DNA of 45,991 nucleotides from a virus: the IMG/VR virus record IMGVR_UViG_3300009504_000009, positions 1 to 45,991 of that record; one strand, 5' to 3'. Positions 5,503 to 13,534 of this stretch are shown one piece after another (positions within the stretch are counted from its first letter, which is position 1; each line of letters begins with the position of its first letter). The position numbers were made by a program, and so were the translations under genes. The notes beneath the pieces were generated by a model. It did not search any database. It was not told the origin of the DNA and was given only the letters and a program-made list of their open reading frames with translations.

Positions 5503-8181
5503 ATGGCAACAATATTTGTTTCACCTGGTGTTTTCACAAGAGAGCAAGACTTCACAATCTTTGCATCAAGAATAGGTATTACAAGATTGGGAGTTGTAGG
5601 AAAAACCCTTAAGGGACCAGCCTTCGAACCAATTAAAATAAGAACTACAGATGACTACTTGCTTAGATTCGGGTCTACTGACCCAGATTATCCACTACCA
5701 TACGTGGCTAATTCATTCTTAGCACAGTCTAATGAATTAACTGTTACCAGAGTTCTTGGTACCAGTGGTTTTGAAAATTCACCAGCTTGGTTAATAGTTG
5801 CTGGTTTATCAGAAACTTTTTCAGGAACATCAACATTTAGTGGACTTACATTTACTAAGACAGGCGCTCTTGCTCCAATTACTTACAACTTCTCTTCTAT
5901 CACAGAGTCTACAATGGCCGATGGAACAGTGAGTGCATATACAGTTGGAAATGATGTTGTAATTAACTATAGCGGTACAGTAATTTCAAGCGAAGTTAAT
6001 ACAGCCCTTTCTTTAGACCCAGATTATGTTGCTCTTGGAATTACAACTACAAGCGATACTGTTACAACTCTTGGAGATGGAACGTGGTCACTTGTTGTGT
6101 CAGACGTTGAGCCAACTCCAAAATCTGGTGCTACACTTGCAGTTCTTAGAAGTAAGAGAAATCAAATTACAAATTCTTTTTATCTCGATGAACAGAGTGA
6201 TGTAACTATTGGCGCTATAACTACAACCCTTGGTTCATTCATGTTGAGTGCAACTACTGGTCCACTTACAGCACAAACAAATAGCGGTTTCACTATTTCA
6301 CTTGACGAAACAAGAGAAGATTACATTGTGAAGATTCTTGGTAAAAACCCTGAAGTGATTGAAGGAACTTCAAATCTTTATGTAGAGAGAATTTATCCTC
6401 ACTTCATTAGACAAGCAGAATCAGTAAAAGATATTCGAAATATTAATCCAGAGCTTGTTTACACTGAAGAAACTTCATATACAGATTTTCAAAATTCATA
6501 CACTAACGCTGTAACACCTTGGGTGGTATCAAGAGTTATTGGTGGAGACGTAAAAAATCTATTTAGAGTTCAAACTATCTCTGATGGTGATGCATCTAAT
6601 AATGAAATTAAGATTTCGATTGCAAATATCGACATTAACAATTACACTTTTGACATCATCGTAAGAAGATTTGAAGATACAGATGCTACTGCATCATCAA
6701 CAGCGCTTGAAAGATGGTCTAATCTTTCTCTTAGAGAAGAAGACTCAAATTACATCGCTAAGGTAATCGGTACAACAGATGAAGAATATCCAAGAAAATC
6801 AAATTTCATTACAATTGACTTGGCACCTTCTTTCCCAAGAAACACTGTTCCTGCTGGATTTAGAGGTTATAGCTTAAGAGAGTCTGGTTTATCAGGTTCA
6901 ACTTCGGCTGACATCTATTACAAGACAGGATACCTTTCTGGTGACTCAGTATTTAAAACATTCCTTGGAATTTCTGAACTTGGATACACTAACTTTACTG
7001 CTAATGAAGTTTCTACAAGAAATGCAGTTAAGAATATCGAGTTAGACTTATTTGTTTACGAAGGAGGAGAATCAGCTGATAGAAGAGTGATTAAAGGTTT
7101 CCACCTTGAGAATACAGCGAATTCAAATGATTTCGTTACTGGAGACGTTGATTCACTTACTGGATATACAAATGCTGCTCAAACTCTTATCGACAGAAAT
7201 AAATTGAAGTTTACTTTGGTTCCTGCAGGTGGATTTGATGGATGGGATAAATACCAATCATACGCAGAGCTTTTTGATGAGTTCACAGATGCTTATACAT
7301 CAAATGTAAATGCATTTAAGTCAGCTCTTGATGAAATAGCTAATCCAGAAATAGTAGACATTAATGTTCTTGCTACTCCAGGTGTTGACTTCAGCAATAA
7401 CAGAACAATCGTTAGATATGCTCTTGACATTGTAGAAGATAGAACTGATGCAATCTATGTAATGGATGCACCAAGGCTTACTTCAGGTTCTATAAAAGGA
7501 ACAGCAGAAGAAGTGGTTTCAAGACTTGAGGCAACTGGTATCGACAGCAACTACGCTGCTACATACTGGCCATGGGTTCAAATTGAAGACCCTAACTCTG
7601 GTAAATATACTTATCAAGCTCCTACAATGCTTGCGGTTCAAACTTATGCACTTACAGATAATGTAGCTGCGCCATGGTTCGCTCCTGCAGGTCTTAACAG
7701 AGGTCTTGCTGGACCACAAATTGTTAGAGCTGACGTTAGATTGAACAATAACCAAAGAGATACGCTTTACCAAGGTAGAGTTAACCCAATCGCAACATTT
7801 GTACAACAAGGTGTTGTTATCTGGGGACAAAAAACTCTTCAAGTTAGACAATCTGCTCTTGACAGAATTAACATCAGAAGATTGCTTCTTCAAGTTAGAA
7901 GATTGGTATCTGCTGCATCTCTTACACTATTGTTCGAACAAAACGACCAAACATTGAGAGACCAGTTCCTTGCAAAAGTTGAGCCGATTCTTCTTCAGAT
8001 TCAAAATCAAAGAGGTCTTACTGCGTTCAAGGTTGTTATGGATGATTCTAATAACACTGCAGACACAATTGATAGAAATACATTGGTTGGTAAGATTCAA
8101 CTTCAGCCTACAAGAACAGCTGAATTCATCGACCTTACGTTCCAAGTTCTTCCGACTGGTGCAAGGTTTGAGGATTTCTAA
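5503..8181 (+). CDS. gp18: Contractile tail sheath protein, T4 gp18-like
   Basis: Starts with the sheath signature ATIFVSPGVFTREQD, continues with GVVGKTLKGPAFEP and LTVTRVLG. It ends with the conserved C-terminal block QGVVIWGQKTLQ, VRRLVSAAS, FEQNDQTLRDQF, and a final VLPTGARFEDF. This is the subunit whose rings around the tube contract to drive injection. At 892 residues it is larger than T4 gp18 (659); the extra length is a Ser/Thr/Gly-rich, beta-type insertion at about residues 95-300 that would decorate the outer surface. It is followed by a strong terminator. No TATTTAT copy lies directly in front, so it is probably read from the promoter at 5140. Confidence 0.95.
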   Translation: MATIFVSPGVFTREQDFTIFASRIGITRLGVVGKTLKGPAFEPIKIRTTDDYLLRFGSTDPDYPLPYVANSFLAQSNELTVTRVLGTSGFENSPAWLIVAGLSETFSGTSTFSGLTFTKTGALAPITYNFSSITESTMADGTVSAYTVGNDVVINYSGTVISSEVNTALSLDPDYVALGITTTSDTVTTLGDGTWSLVVSDVEPTPKSGATLAVLRSKRNQITNSFYLDEQSDVTIGAITTTLGSFMLSATTGPLTAQTNSGFTISLDETREDYIVKILGKNPEVIEGTSNLYVERIYPHFIRQAESVKDIRNINPELVYTEETSYTDFQNSYTNAVTPWVVSRVIGGDVKNLFRVQTISDGDASNNEIKISIANIDINNYTFDIIVRRFEDTDATASSTALERWSNLSLREEDSNYIAKVIGTTDEEYPRKSNFITIDLAPSFPRNTVPAGFRGYSLRESGLSGSTSADIYYKTGYLSGDSVFKTFLGISELGYTNFTANEVSTRNAVKNIELDLFVYEGGESADRRVIKGFHLENTANSNDFVTGDVDSLTGYTNAAQTLIDRNKLKFTLVPAGGFDGWDKYQSYAELFDEFTDAYTSNVNAFKSALDEIANPEIVDINVLATPGVDFSNNRTIVRYALDIVEDRTDAIYVMDAPRLTSGSIKGTAEEVVSRLEATGIDSNYAATYWPWVQIEDPNSGKYTYQAPTMLAVQTYALTDNVAAPWFAPAGLNRGLAGPQIVRADVRLNNNQRDTLYQGRVNPIATFVQQGVVIWGQKTLQVRQSALDRINIRRLLLQVRRLVSAASLTLLFEQNDQTLRDQFLAKVEPILLQIQNQRGLTAFKVVMDDSNNTADTIDRNTLVGKIQLQPTRTAEFIDLTFQVLPTGARFEDF

Positions 8182-8200
8182 TATTAGAAAACATAAAATA

Positions 8201-8237
8201 AAAAAGAGGATTTGAAAATAAGTCCTCTTTTTTTTTG
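8201..8237 (+). terminator. Rho-independent terminator after the sheath gene
   Basis: AAAAAGAGGA (8201-8210) pairs with TCCTCTTTTT (8223-8232) around a 12-base loop and runs into a T-tract. Confidence 0.85.
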
Positions 8238-8266
8238 TTACCTCTCCCTAAAATGATTTCTATTTC

Positions 8267-8273
8267 TATTTAT
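8267..8273 (+). promoter_or_regulatory. Putative late promoter motif TATTTAT
   Basis: C-TATTTAT-ATAAAAA; 20 bases before the ATG at 8294 and just after a terminator, so it starts a new unit. Confidence 0.6.
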
Positions 8274-8293
8274 ATAAAAAGCTGTATTTTAAG

Positions 8294-8770
8294 ATGTCTG
8301 GAATATATTTTCACCCAATAAAAAGAATATTTTTGAACCTGTCAGGGGGCACTGTGACAGGGGATACTGTATTTACAGAAGGTGTATATTCTGAGCGCTT
8401 TTCAGGTGGTACAATTTTCTCTGGTTCAACGCCTCTTGAGACAATAATTAGAAATATTGCAACTGGCCAAACAACTCAGGGAGACTACCTTCCACTCTCA
8501 GGAGGAACAGGGGGTCCTTATAATTTTGTTGGCTCAACTACTGCGGATACAATAAACATCATAACTACAATGGAGCCAACAACAGATAATACTGTTAGCC
8601 TTGGTAGTCCTGTGAGAAGATTTAGAAGTCTTAATGTAGTAGATGGTGTAGCAGTTAATTTTACAGCATCAACAAGGGTTAAAACAGCACAACTGGAACT
8701 TGGAAGTACATTGGTAACTGAGCATAATATTATTTTATCAGGAAACTGTATTGATGGTGGAGTTTGGTAA
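8294..8770 (+). CDS. Short fibre or appendage protein (158 aa)
   Basis: Composition and motifs are those of phage fibre shafts: LSGGTVTGDTVFTEGVY, FSGGTIFSGSTPLE, then a TVSLGSPVRRFRSL unit. The last type (LGS, RW/RF, a beta strand) also occurs in the 700-residue fibre protein that follows. Both end with an IDGG motif plus aromatic residue (here IDGGVW). It is probably a short trimeric appendage or a baseplate-proximal fibre segment. It has its own late-type motif. Assignment as virion fibre is confident in class, not in position on the virion. Confidence 0.7.
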   Translation: MSGIYFHPIKRIFLNLSGGTVTGDTVFTEGVYSERFSGGTIFSGSTPLETIIRNIATGQTTQGDYLPLSGGTGGPYNFVGSTTADTINIITTMEPTTDNTVSLGSPVRRFRSLNVVDGVAVNFTASTRVKTAQLELGSTLVTEHNIILSGNCIDGGVW

Positions 8771-8779
8771 AAAAAAACA

Positions 8780-8786
8780 TATTTAT
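8780..8786 (+). promoter_or_regulatory. Putative late promoter motif TATTTAT
   Basis: A-TATTTAT-TAATAAA; 23 bases before the ATG at 8810. Confidence 0.5.
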
Positions 8787-8809
8787 TAATAAACAATAAA
8801 AAGCAAAAA

Positions 8810-10912
8810 ATGGCTGAAATTAGACAAGCAACAATTAAAGTAAGAGATAGACAAGTAACTGGAGGTTCCATACCTGGAGATGCATTATTTGGTGAACCAT
8901 TTGTAAACCTATACAATGGTGTTCTTAGGTTTTCAGGAGTAACTGGGGGTGATTATGAAGCTTCAGCACAATCTGGAATTTTTGAAGTAGGGTCAACACT
9001 TTACAATTCATATGTATCAAACAGGTTTAATATTAATGATAACTTTATTATCAGCGGTGGCACTGGATTAATATCTACTTATGGTGGTGTATCTGGAGCT
9101 GGTCTTGGTGGTAAATTTCTTTCTGGTACAACCAACGGCTTTGTTCTTGGTAATATATCAGATATTCAAGGAGTAACCACAAGAGTTCAGCCAGGTGTTA
9201 ATACATATACTGGTGGAACTCCAGATAACCCAACTGTTAATGTTGTTGACTCTCCAAGTTTTAATCAAGTTACAACCTCAGGCTCATCAACTTTTGCAGG
9301 GGCAAATTTCACTGGAGCTATTCAATCGGGCGGAACAGACCTTTATTCTATATTTGTAACTGAGAATACAGATGACATAACAAGAGTTCAAGCAGGAACA
9401 AATATTGTGACTGGAGGAACAGCGAACAATCCAATAATTAGCGTTGTTGATTCACCAAGTTTTAACAATGTTTCTTTCTCAGGTGTTGCGACTGGAGGCG
9501 ATATAGTTGTTGATGAATTAAGTGCATCTACAATATACTCTGGCGGAACAGACCTTTATGACATTTTCTTAACTTTTGGAGATGTATCGGGAACAAGTGT
9601 GAGTGCAGGTTCAAATATAAATGTTCAGCAATCTGGAAACGATTATCATGTTTCAGTTGTTGACTCACCAAGTTTTAATCAGATTACAACTTCAGGTACA
9701 TCAACTTTTGCTGGAGCAAATTTCACTGGAGCAATTCAATCAGGTACAACAGACCTTTATGACATATTTGTCACAGAAGACACAAACGACATAACAAGAG
9801 TTCAGGCAGGAACAAATATTGTGACTGGAGGAACAGCTAATGAACCAATTATTAGTCTTGTTGACTCACCTTCAATTAATGGATTGACTACATCAGGAGC
9901 CTCAACTTTTAAAGGAACTGTTACTGTTACTGGTCTTACAAACACAAGGGTTGTATTTGCAGGAGCTGGAGGATTACTTTCAGATGACGATGGGATGACA
10001 TATAACTCAGGAACGGATGTTCTTACAGTTAATGGAAATCTTACAACAAATGGCACTCAGTATTCTGGTGGAACGATTGTTGATGATGGAATTTTCACAA
10101 TTGCCGCAGCAACACAAGTTGAAGTAGATAGTAACCTTCTTCCAAGCGCCCACTTAACATACACACTTGGTGCTGTAGGAAAAAGGTGGGATGAAGTGTT
10201 CACAAGAAAAGTTAGCATCGGAACATCCACAACAGTAATTGAGGACAACTTATTCTCTTCAACAACTGGAGACATGTTGTTTGATTTTTCTGGAAACCTT
10301 TCAATTAATAACAATGTACTTCCAAATTCAAACCTTGATTATGAACTCGGTTCAACAGGTTCAAGATGGAGCACAGTTTTCGCACAAGACCTTGACCTTA
10401 CGGGAGCACTTACAGTTACTGGCATTTCAAATTCAAGTTTGACAGCTGGAAGAGTTGTATATGTTGGAACAGGCGGAGAGCTTATTGATGAAACTGGCTT
10501 TGAATATGACCAAGCAGTAAATCTTCTTAAGGCTGGAAATATTCAAATTGGTAATCCAGGAGATACAGGAACGACAGCTACAATATATGGAGATGTTCTT
10601 ATTATTGGAGACGCTATAAGCGGATTTACTTCAGAGCTTTATATTGAAGATAACTTCATTGAACTTAACTACAATCCAACAGCATCCACAGAATCAACGT
10701 CTCTTGGAGCTGGTTGGTCAATTCAAGATGGTTCAGGCACAGCGGGAACAGATGTTATTTGGGATATTAGAGGAGCTGCCACTGGTCTAAATAATCGTTC
10801 ATTCTCAACAAACTTATTTGACCTAAGAATTAGAGAGACTGGAACAGCATCTGCTCCTAATGGATTGAGGGTTATAGTAGAAACGGATATTATTGATGGT
10901 GGGTCATATTGA
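8810..10912 (+). CDS. Repetitive tail fibre protein (700 aa)
   Basis: The N-terminus (MAEIRQATIKVRDRQVTGG, then a GEPFVNLYNGVLRFSG segment) is the attachment-type start also seen in the fibre gene at 13667. The shaft consists of beta-rich repeats: SGGTDLYDIF followed by ITRVQAGTNIVTGGT and VVDSPSFN units, one of which is duplicated at DNA level. Further on come two LGS-RW-VF units (TYTLGAVGKRWDEVF, DYELGSTGSRWSTVF). The C-terminus ends IDGGSY. It is probably a trimeric fibre for host contact. Downstream of its TGA, in the next frame, a further IDGGIY-stop can be read, suggesting an old frameshift at the tip. A strong terminator follows. Confidence 0.85.
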   Translation: MAEIRQATIKVRDRQVTGGSIPGDALFGEPFVNLYNGVLRFSGVTGGDYEASAQSGIFEVGSTLYNSYVSNRFNINDNFIISGGTGLISTYGGVSGAGLGGKFLSGTTNGFVLGNISDIQGVTTRVQPGVNTYTGGTPDNPTVNVVDSPSFNQVTTSGSSTFAGANFTGAIQSGGTDLYSIFVTENTDDITRVQAGTNIVTGGTANNPIISVVDSPSFNNVSFSGVATGGDIVVDELSASTIYSGGTDLYDIFLTFGDVSGTSVSAGSNINVQQSGNDYHVSVVDSPSFNQITTSGTSTFAGANFTGAIQSGTTDLYDIFVTEDTNDITRVQAGTNIVTGGTANEPIISLVDSPSINGLTTSGASTFKGTVTVTGLTNTRVVFAGAGGLLSDDDGMTYNSGTDVLTVNGNLTTNGTQYSGGTIVDDGIFTIAAATQVEVDSNLLPSAHLTYTLGAVGKRWDEVFTRKVSIGTSTTVIEDNLFSSTTGDMLFDFSGNLSINNNVLPNSNLDYELGSTGSRWSTVFAQDLDLTGALTVTGISNSSLTAGRVVYVGTGGELIDETGFEYDQAVNLLKAGNIQIGNPGDTGTTATIYGDVLIIGDAISGFTSELYIEDNFIELNYNPTASTESTSLGAGWSIQDGSGTAGTDVIWDIRGAATGLNNRSFSTNLFDLRIRETGTASAPNGLRVIVETDIIDGGSY
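9242..9884 (+). repeat. Internal duplication in the fibre gene
   Basis: About 228 bases beginning at 9242 recur, diverged mainly at third positions, beginning at 9656 (offset 414). Both copies encode VVDSPSFNQ, a TFAGANFTGAIQSG stretch, TDLY and ITRVQAGTNIVTGGT. It is a shaft-module duplication. Confidence 0.75.
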
Positions 10913-10942
10913 TGGCGGAATTTACTAAATTTTAAACTATTT

Positions 10943-10976
10943 AAAAAGACAAAGCTTGATTGCTTTGTCTTTTTTA
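10943..10976 (+). terminator. Rho-independent terminator after the fibre gene
   Basis: AAAAAGACAAAGC (10943-10955) pairs perfectly with GCTTTGTCTTTTT (10962-10974) around a 6-base loop. Confidence 0.9.
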
Positions 10977-10981
10977 TTTAT
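10975..10981 (+). promoter_or_regulatory. Putative late promoter motif TATTTAT overlapping a terminator
   Basis: TATTTAT-AATTAAT begins in the T-tract of the preceding terminator; 19 bases before the ATG at 11001 of the homing endonuclease. Confidence 0.45.
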
Positions 10982-11000
10982 AATTAATTTAAAACTTAGT

Positions 11001-11783
11001 ATGAAATCAGGAATTTATAAAATAACAAATACAACTAATGGAAGGGTCTATATTGGACAGGCAGAGAATTTGAAAACAAGATATAATATTCACTTGTATA
11101 GAATTAAAAGAAACGAGCATCACAATGAGCATTTGCAAAGGTCTTTTAATAAACACGGTGAAGATAAATTTGTTTTTGAAATTTTAGAAGAAGTAGAAGA
11201 TTTGTCTACTTTAAATTTACGAGAGAAGTTTTGGATTGACTACTATGGAGGAATCAATAGTAAAGATACTTATAATCTAAAGGACCCACTTCTTAATGAA
11301 CACAATGATTATGTCAAAAGCAAATTAAGTAAAGCTACTTCTGGAGAAAATAATCCTAATTATGGAAATAAGTGGTCTGATGAACAAAAAGAAAATATGT
11401 CTAAATCCAGGAAAGGAAAATCATGGGTTGAAATTTATGGAGAAGATAAAGCGAGTGAAATGAGAGAAAATGCATCTGAGTCACAAAAAGGTAGGGAACA
11501 TTCTGAGAAGACAAAAGAAAAAATAAGACAAGCTAATATTGGAGAGAAGAATCCTTTTTATGGAAAAGGGTATACTCAGCTTGGAGAAAATAATCCAAAT
11601 TATGGTAAAGAATCAAGTCAAAGAAAAATTTTGCTACAATTTAATAAAGAAGGTGATTTAATTAAAGAATATGAATTTTTATCGCAAGTAAAAGAAGGTG
11701 GTTTTCATATAGGAAATGTAGCTTCAGCAGCAAGAGGTGAGTTGAAATCTTCTGGAGGTTTCATTTGGAAGTATAAGGAATAA
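11001..11783 (+). CDS. GIY-YIG homing endonuclease, I-TevI-like
   Basis: Residues 1-95 form a GIY-YIG nuclease domain: GIY at 4-6, VYIG at 16-19, catalytic R27, and E75 in LREKFW. The start MKSGIYKITNTTNGRVYIG is strikingly like I-TevI of T4, and the catalytic residues fall at the same numbers. Residues about 115-215 hold NUMOD3-type DNA-binding repeats (GENNPNYG, GEKNPFYG, GENNPNYG). The C-terminus (RKILLQFNKEG to the end) resembles a NUMOD1 helix-turn-helix. I chose ATG 11001 over the earlier frame opening because the domain starts exactly here. It is free-standing between a fibre gene and a DUF4326 gene; I see no intron around it. Mobile genes like this spread into cognate phages lacking them. 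Confidence 0.92.
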   Translation: MKSGIYKITNTTNGRVYIGQAENLKTRYNIHLYRIKRNEHHNEHLQRSFNKHGEDKFVFEILEEVEDLSTLNLREKFWIDYYGGINSKDTYNLKDPLLNEHNDYVKSKLSKATSGENNPNYGNKWSDEQKENMSKSRKGKSWVEIYGEDKASEMRENASESQKGREHSEKTKEKIRQANIGEKNPFYGKGYTQLGENNPNYGKESSQRKILLQFNKEGDLIKEYEFLSQVKEGGFHIGNVASAARGELKSSGGFIWKYKE

Positions 11784-11799
11784 TTTACACTTTTGCATT

Positions 11800-12195
11800 A
11801 TGATTAAAGTGATTCACAAGAAAGATTCAGATAATCACGATAACGTGATTTATATTGGAAGAGGCTCTGCGTTGGGAAATCCTTACACAAGCATACAGGG
11901 TCGAGATACGCTTGCTAAATTCGTTGTAGGCTCAAGAAAGGAGAGTATTGAGAGCTTTAGAAAATATCTTCTTGAGTGCATAGAAAAAAAAGAAGAAAAA
12001 GTATGTAACTTGCTGAATCAAATATATACTTTGGCCCAGGAGAAAGAAGTATGCCTATCGTGTTACTGCAAGCCCAAGTCTTGCCATGGAGATGTAATAA
12101 AGGAAGTAGTAGAAATGAAGATAAAAGAAAAGTCCCTGTCATCTAAAACAACAGGGACTCAGCTTAATATTTTTGGAGAAATTAATAAGGATTAA
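11800..12195 (+). CDS. DUF4326 family protein with C-terminal clamp-binding-like motif
   Basis: Matches the DUF4326 pattern: VIYIGRGSALGNPYTSIQGR near residues 16-35, a helical middle, then LSCYCKPKSCHGDVI near residues 84-98 with three cysteines and a histidine. The biochemical role of DUF4326 is not established; the family is frequent in phages. The C-terminal 25 residues extend beyond the domain and include QLNIF (about residues 121-125), which resembles the beta-clamp-binding peptide QLxLF. Its 3' end carries a hairpin that is a good terminator for the opposite strand, and it overlaps the convergent gene at 12182 by 14 bases. Confidence 0.8.
   Translation: MIKVIHKKDSDNHDNVIYIGRGSALGNPYTSIQGRDTLAKFVVGSRKESIESFRKYLLECIEKKEEKVCNLLNQIYTLAQEKEVCLSCYCKPKSCHGDVIKEVVEMKIKEKSLSSKTTGTQLNIFGEINKD
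12121..12159 (-). terminator. Leftward terminator embedded in the DUF4326 coding region
   Basis: AGTCCCTGT (12131-12139) and ACAGGGACT (12151-12159) form a perfect 9-pair stem. Read leftward it is followed at once by TTTTCTTTT, and it lies 22 bases after the stop codon of the leftward tube operon. Read rightward, no immediate T-tract follows. Confidence 0.75.
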
Positions 12196-12541
12196 CATCC
12201 TTTGGTATCTCTATTTGTATTTGACCATTCTGTGGAATTGATAATTTATTTCCATCTGAATATAGCAATTGAAATTCTCCAAGGAATCTACCAGACTCAT
12301 TGGTATCTCCAGCTTCCCAATTATATTGAATTGTTCCTCCAGAGTATGATACAATCTGAGCTGTCTTAGCAAAAATCTTGTAGTCCCCACAACTACTTGC
12401 CATTGTAAATGTGACCCCAGTCAAGCCATCCAGGCTAAATGGTTGTTTACCACCAAGGCACCCCTTATCTATCAAACAAACTTGAAGAGATGGAAGTGTG
12501 TCGTTTTTTTTAATAATAAACGTGCTTTTATTCATTGGCAT
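12182..12541 (-). CDS. Small Ig-like / BppU-N-like virion protein (119 aa)
   Basis: The sequence DTLPSLQVCLIDKG, then LTGVTFTMASSCGDYK, TIQYNWEAGDT, GRFLGEFQLLYSDGNKLSIP and a last strand IQIEIP is the strand order of the small immunoglobulin-like domain at the N-terminus of phage upper-baseplate proteins (BppU-N type). Such domains link receptor-binding modules to the baseplate or decorate the virion. It is last in the leftward block after the tail tube, 11 bases downstream of the next gene, and ends inside the convergent DUF4326 gene. Two related small proteins lie at 12553 and 16637. Confidence 0.65.
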   Translation of the reverse strand: MPMNKSTFIIKKNDTLPSLQVCLIDKGCLGGKQPFSLDGLTGVTFTMASSCGDYKIFAKTAQIVSYSGGTIQYNWEAGDTNESGRFLGEFQLLYSDGNKLSIPQNGQIQIEIPKDVNPY

Positions 12542-12552
12542 AGTTAGTAGTT

Positions 12553-12930
12553 TTAAAGTACATCAATATCTATAGGGTAAACACTTAGAATTTCATAATC
12601 AAGTTGATTTGCAATATTGAATGGCATAATTCTAAACCTTGTTATAAGTTTTTTGTCAATTGGTGCAAGCGGTGTATACTGAACATAGAAAACCAAGTCA
12701 TAAGTTACGTCAGAGGAATATAATGTTGGATTAAGGTCTGCATAAAATATCCCAGGCTCTTCCTCTGTTAAAGGAATTCCAGATTCAATTAATGTGTTTG
12801 AGTGGGTACCACCAGTTCCAGCGACATATGTTTCAGCTGTAACAGATGTAGGTGTTATGGGTACATAGACATTTGAAGCGTCAGCTGTTGACACACGGTA
12901 AAATTTTCTATATAACCTTAAAAGTCCCAT
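12553..12930 (-). CDS. Small Ig-like virion protein (125 aa)
   Basis: An all-beta protein with EEEPGIFYADLNP followed by a long paired-strand region (VTYDLVFYVQYTPLAP). The GIFYAD motif and surrounding spacing match GIFTAD in the 102-residue protein at 16637, so the two are probably paralogues of a BppU-N-like fold. No membrane segment. It lies between the tube gene and the 119-residue gene on the same strand; a terminator-like hairpin at 12939-12982 separates it from the tube gene. Likely a minor structural protein; exact role unknown. Confidence 0.6.
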   Translation of the reverse strand: MGLLRLYRKFYRVSTADASNVYVPITPTSVTAETYVAGTGGTHSNTLIESGIPLTEEEPGIFYADLNPTLYSSDVTYDLVFYVQYTPLAPIDKKLITRFRIMPFNIANQLDYEILSVYPIDIDVL

Positions 12931-12938
12931 ATTTGTAT

Positions 12939-12982
12939 TAAAAAAACAAACCTTGAACGCTCAATAGGCACCCAAGGTTTGC
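12939..12982 (-). terminator. Leftward terminator after the tail tube gene
   Basis: CAAACCTTG (12947-12955) and CAAGGTTTG (12973-12981) pair over 9 bases with a 17-base loop; read leftward the stem is followed by a run of seven T. It may partly terminate transcripts so that tube RNA exceeds that of the two genes beyond. Confidence 0.75.
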
Positions 12983-13007
12983 GTTAATATTTTGAAAATA
13001 TAAAATG

Positions 13008-13496
13008 TTATGCAGCAAGCAGACATCTGTCTGGTTGGATGGTAATGTTTACCATTGCAAGGTCATCTGCACTGTAGTCATAATCATCAAATGATGCACT
13101 TGTGATTTGACATCCAATAAGAGTCCACTTTTCAACTTCAACACCTGTTGGGTCAAGAGCCTTAAGAACAAGGTTTTTCTTGTATCCAATTGCATAACCC
13201 ATTCTACCAGTAGCAGATTCGAAGTGAAGTCTAACCCATTCCATAATCTTCTGTGTAGTAGATGGTCCGATTACGTCAATAAACGTAATGTCGATTGTTT
13301 GCCATATTGAACGACCAGCAACGAAAGTTGATGTGTTCATATATGGAATCTCTGTAGAACCGATTTCAAGTGATGGCTTTCCAGAAGTCTGTACCAAGAA
13401 TGACTCGATACCAAGCTCTGTTGGAAATTCCAACACAAATCTATTCTTTCTTTTTGGTTCCTGTTCGATTGGAACGGGTCTAAACATGTCAGCCAT
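13008..13496 (-). CDS. gp19: Tail tube protein, T4 gp19-like
   Basis: 162 residues, the same size as T4 gp19 (163). It begins ADMFRPVPIEQEPKRKNRF, with FVLEFPTELGIESFLVQT, SKP-type turn (SGKPSLEIG), then IDITFIDVIGPSTTQKIMEW and a C-terminal MVNITIQPDRC strand, which fits the gp19/Hcp-like tube fold. It forms the inner tube inside the sheath. Unlike in T4 it is not adjacent to the sheath gene: it lies about 4.8 kb away and on the opposite strand. A TATTTAT copy occurs 31 bases upstream in its direction and a terminator follows. Confidence 0.92.
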   Translation of the reverse strand: MADMFRPVPIEQEPKRKNRFVLEFPTELGIESFLVQTSGKPSLEIGSTEIPYMNTSTFVAGRSIWQTIDITFIDVIGPSTTQKIMEWVRLHFESATGRMGYAIGYKKNLVLKALDPTGVEVEKWTLIGCQITSASFDDYDYSADDLAMVNITIQPDRCLLAA

Positions 13497-13527
13497 AATA
13501 GTATTTTGTTAGTTGTTTTGTTTATTA

Positions 13528-13534
13528 ATAAATA
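13528..13534 (-). promoter_or_regulatory. Putative late promoter motif TATTTAT (leftward)
   Basis: Leftward T-TATTTAT-TAATAAA; 31 bases before the tube start codon, longer spacing than most copies. Confidence 0.45.
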
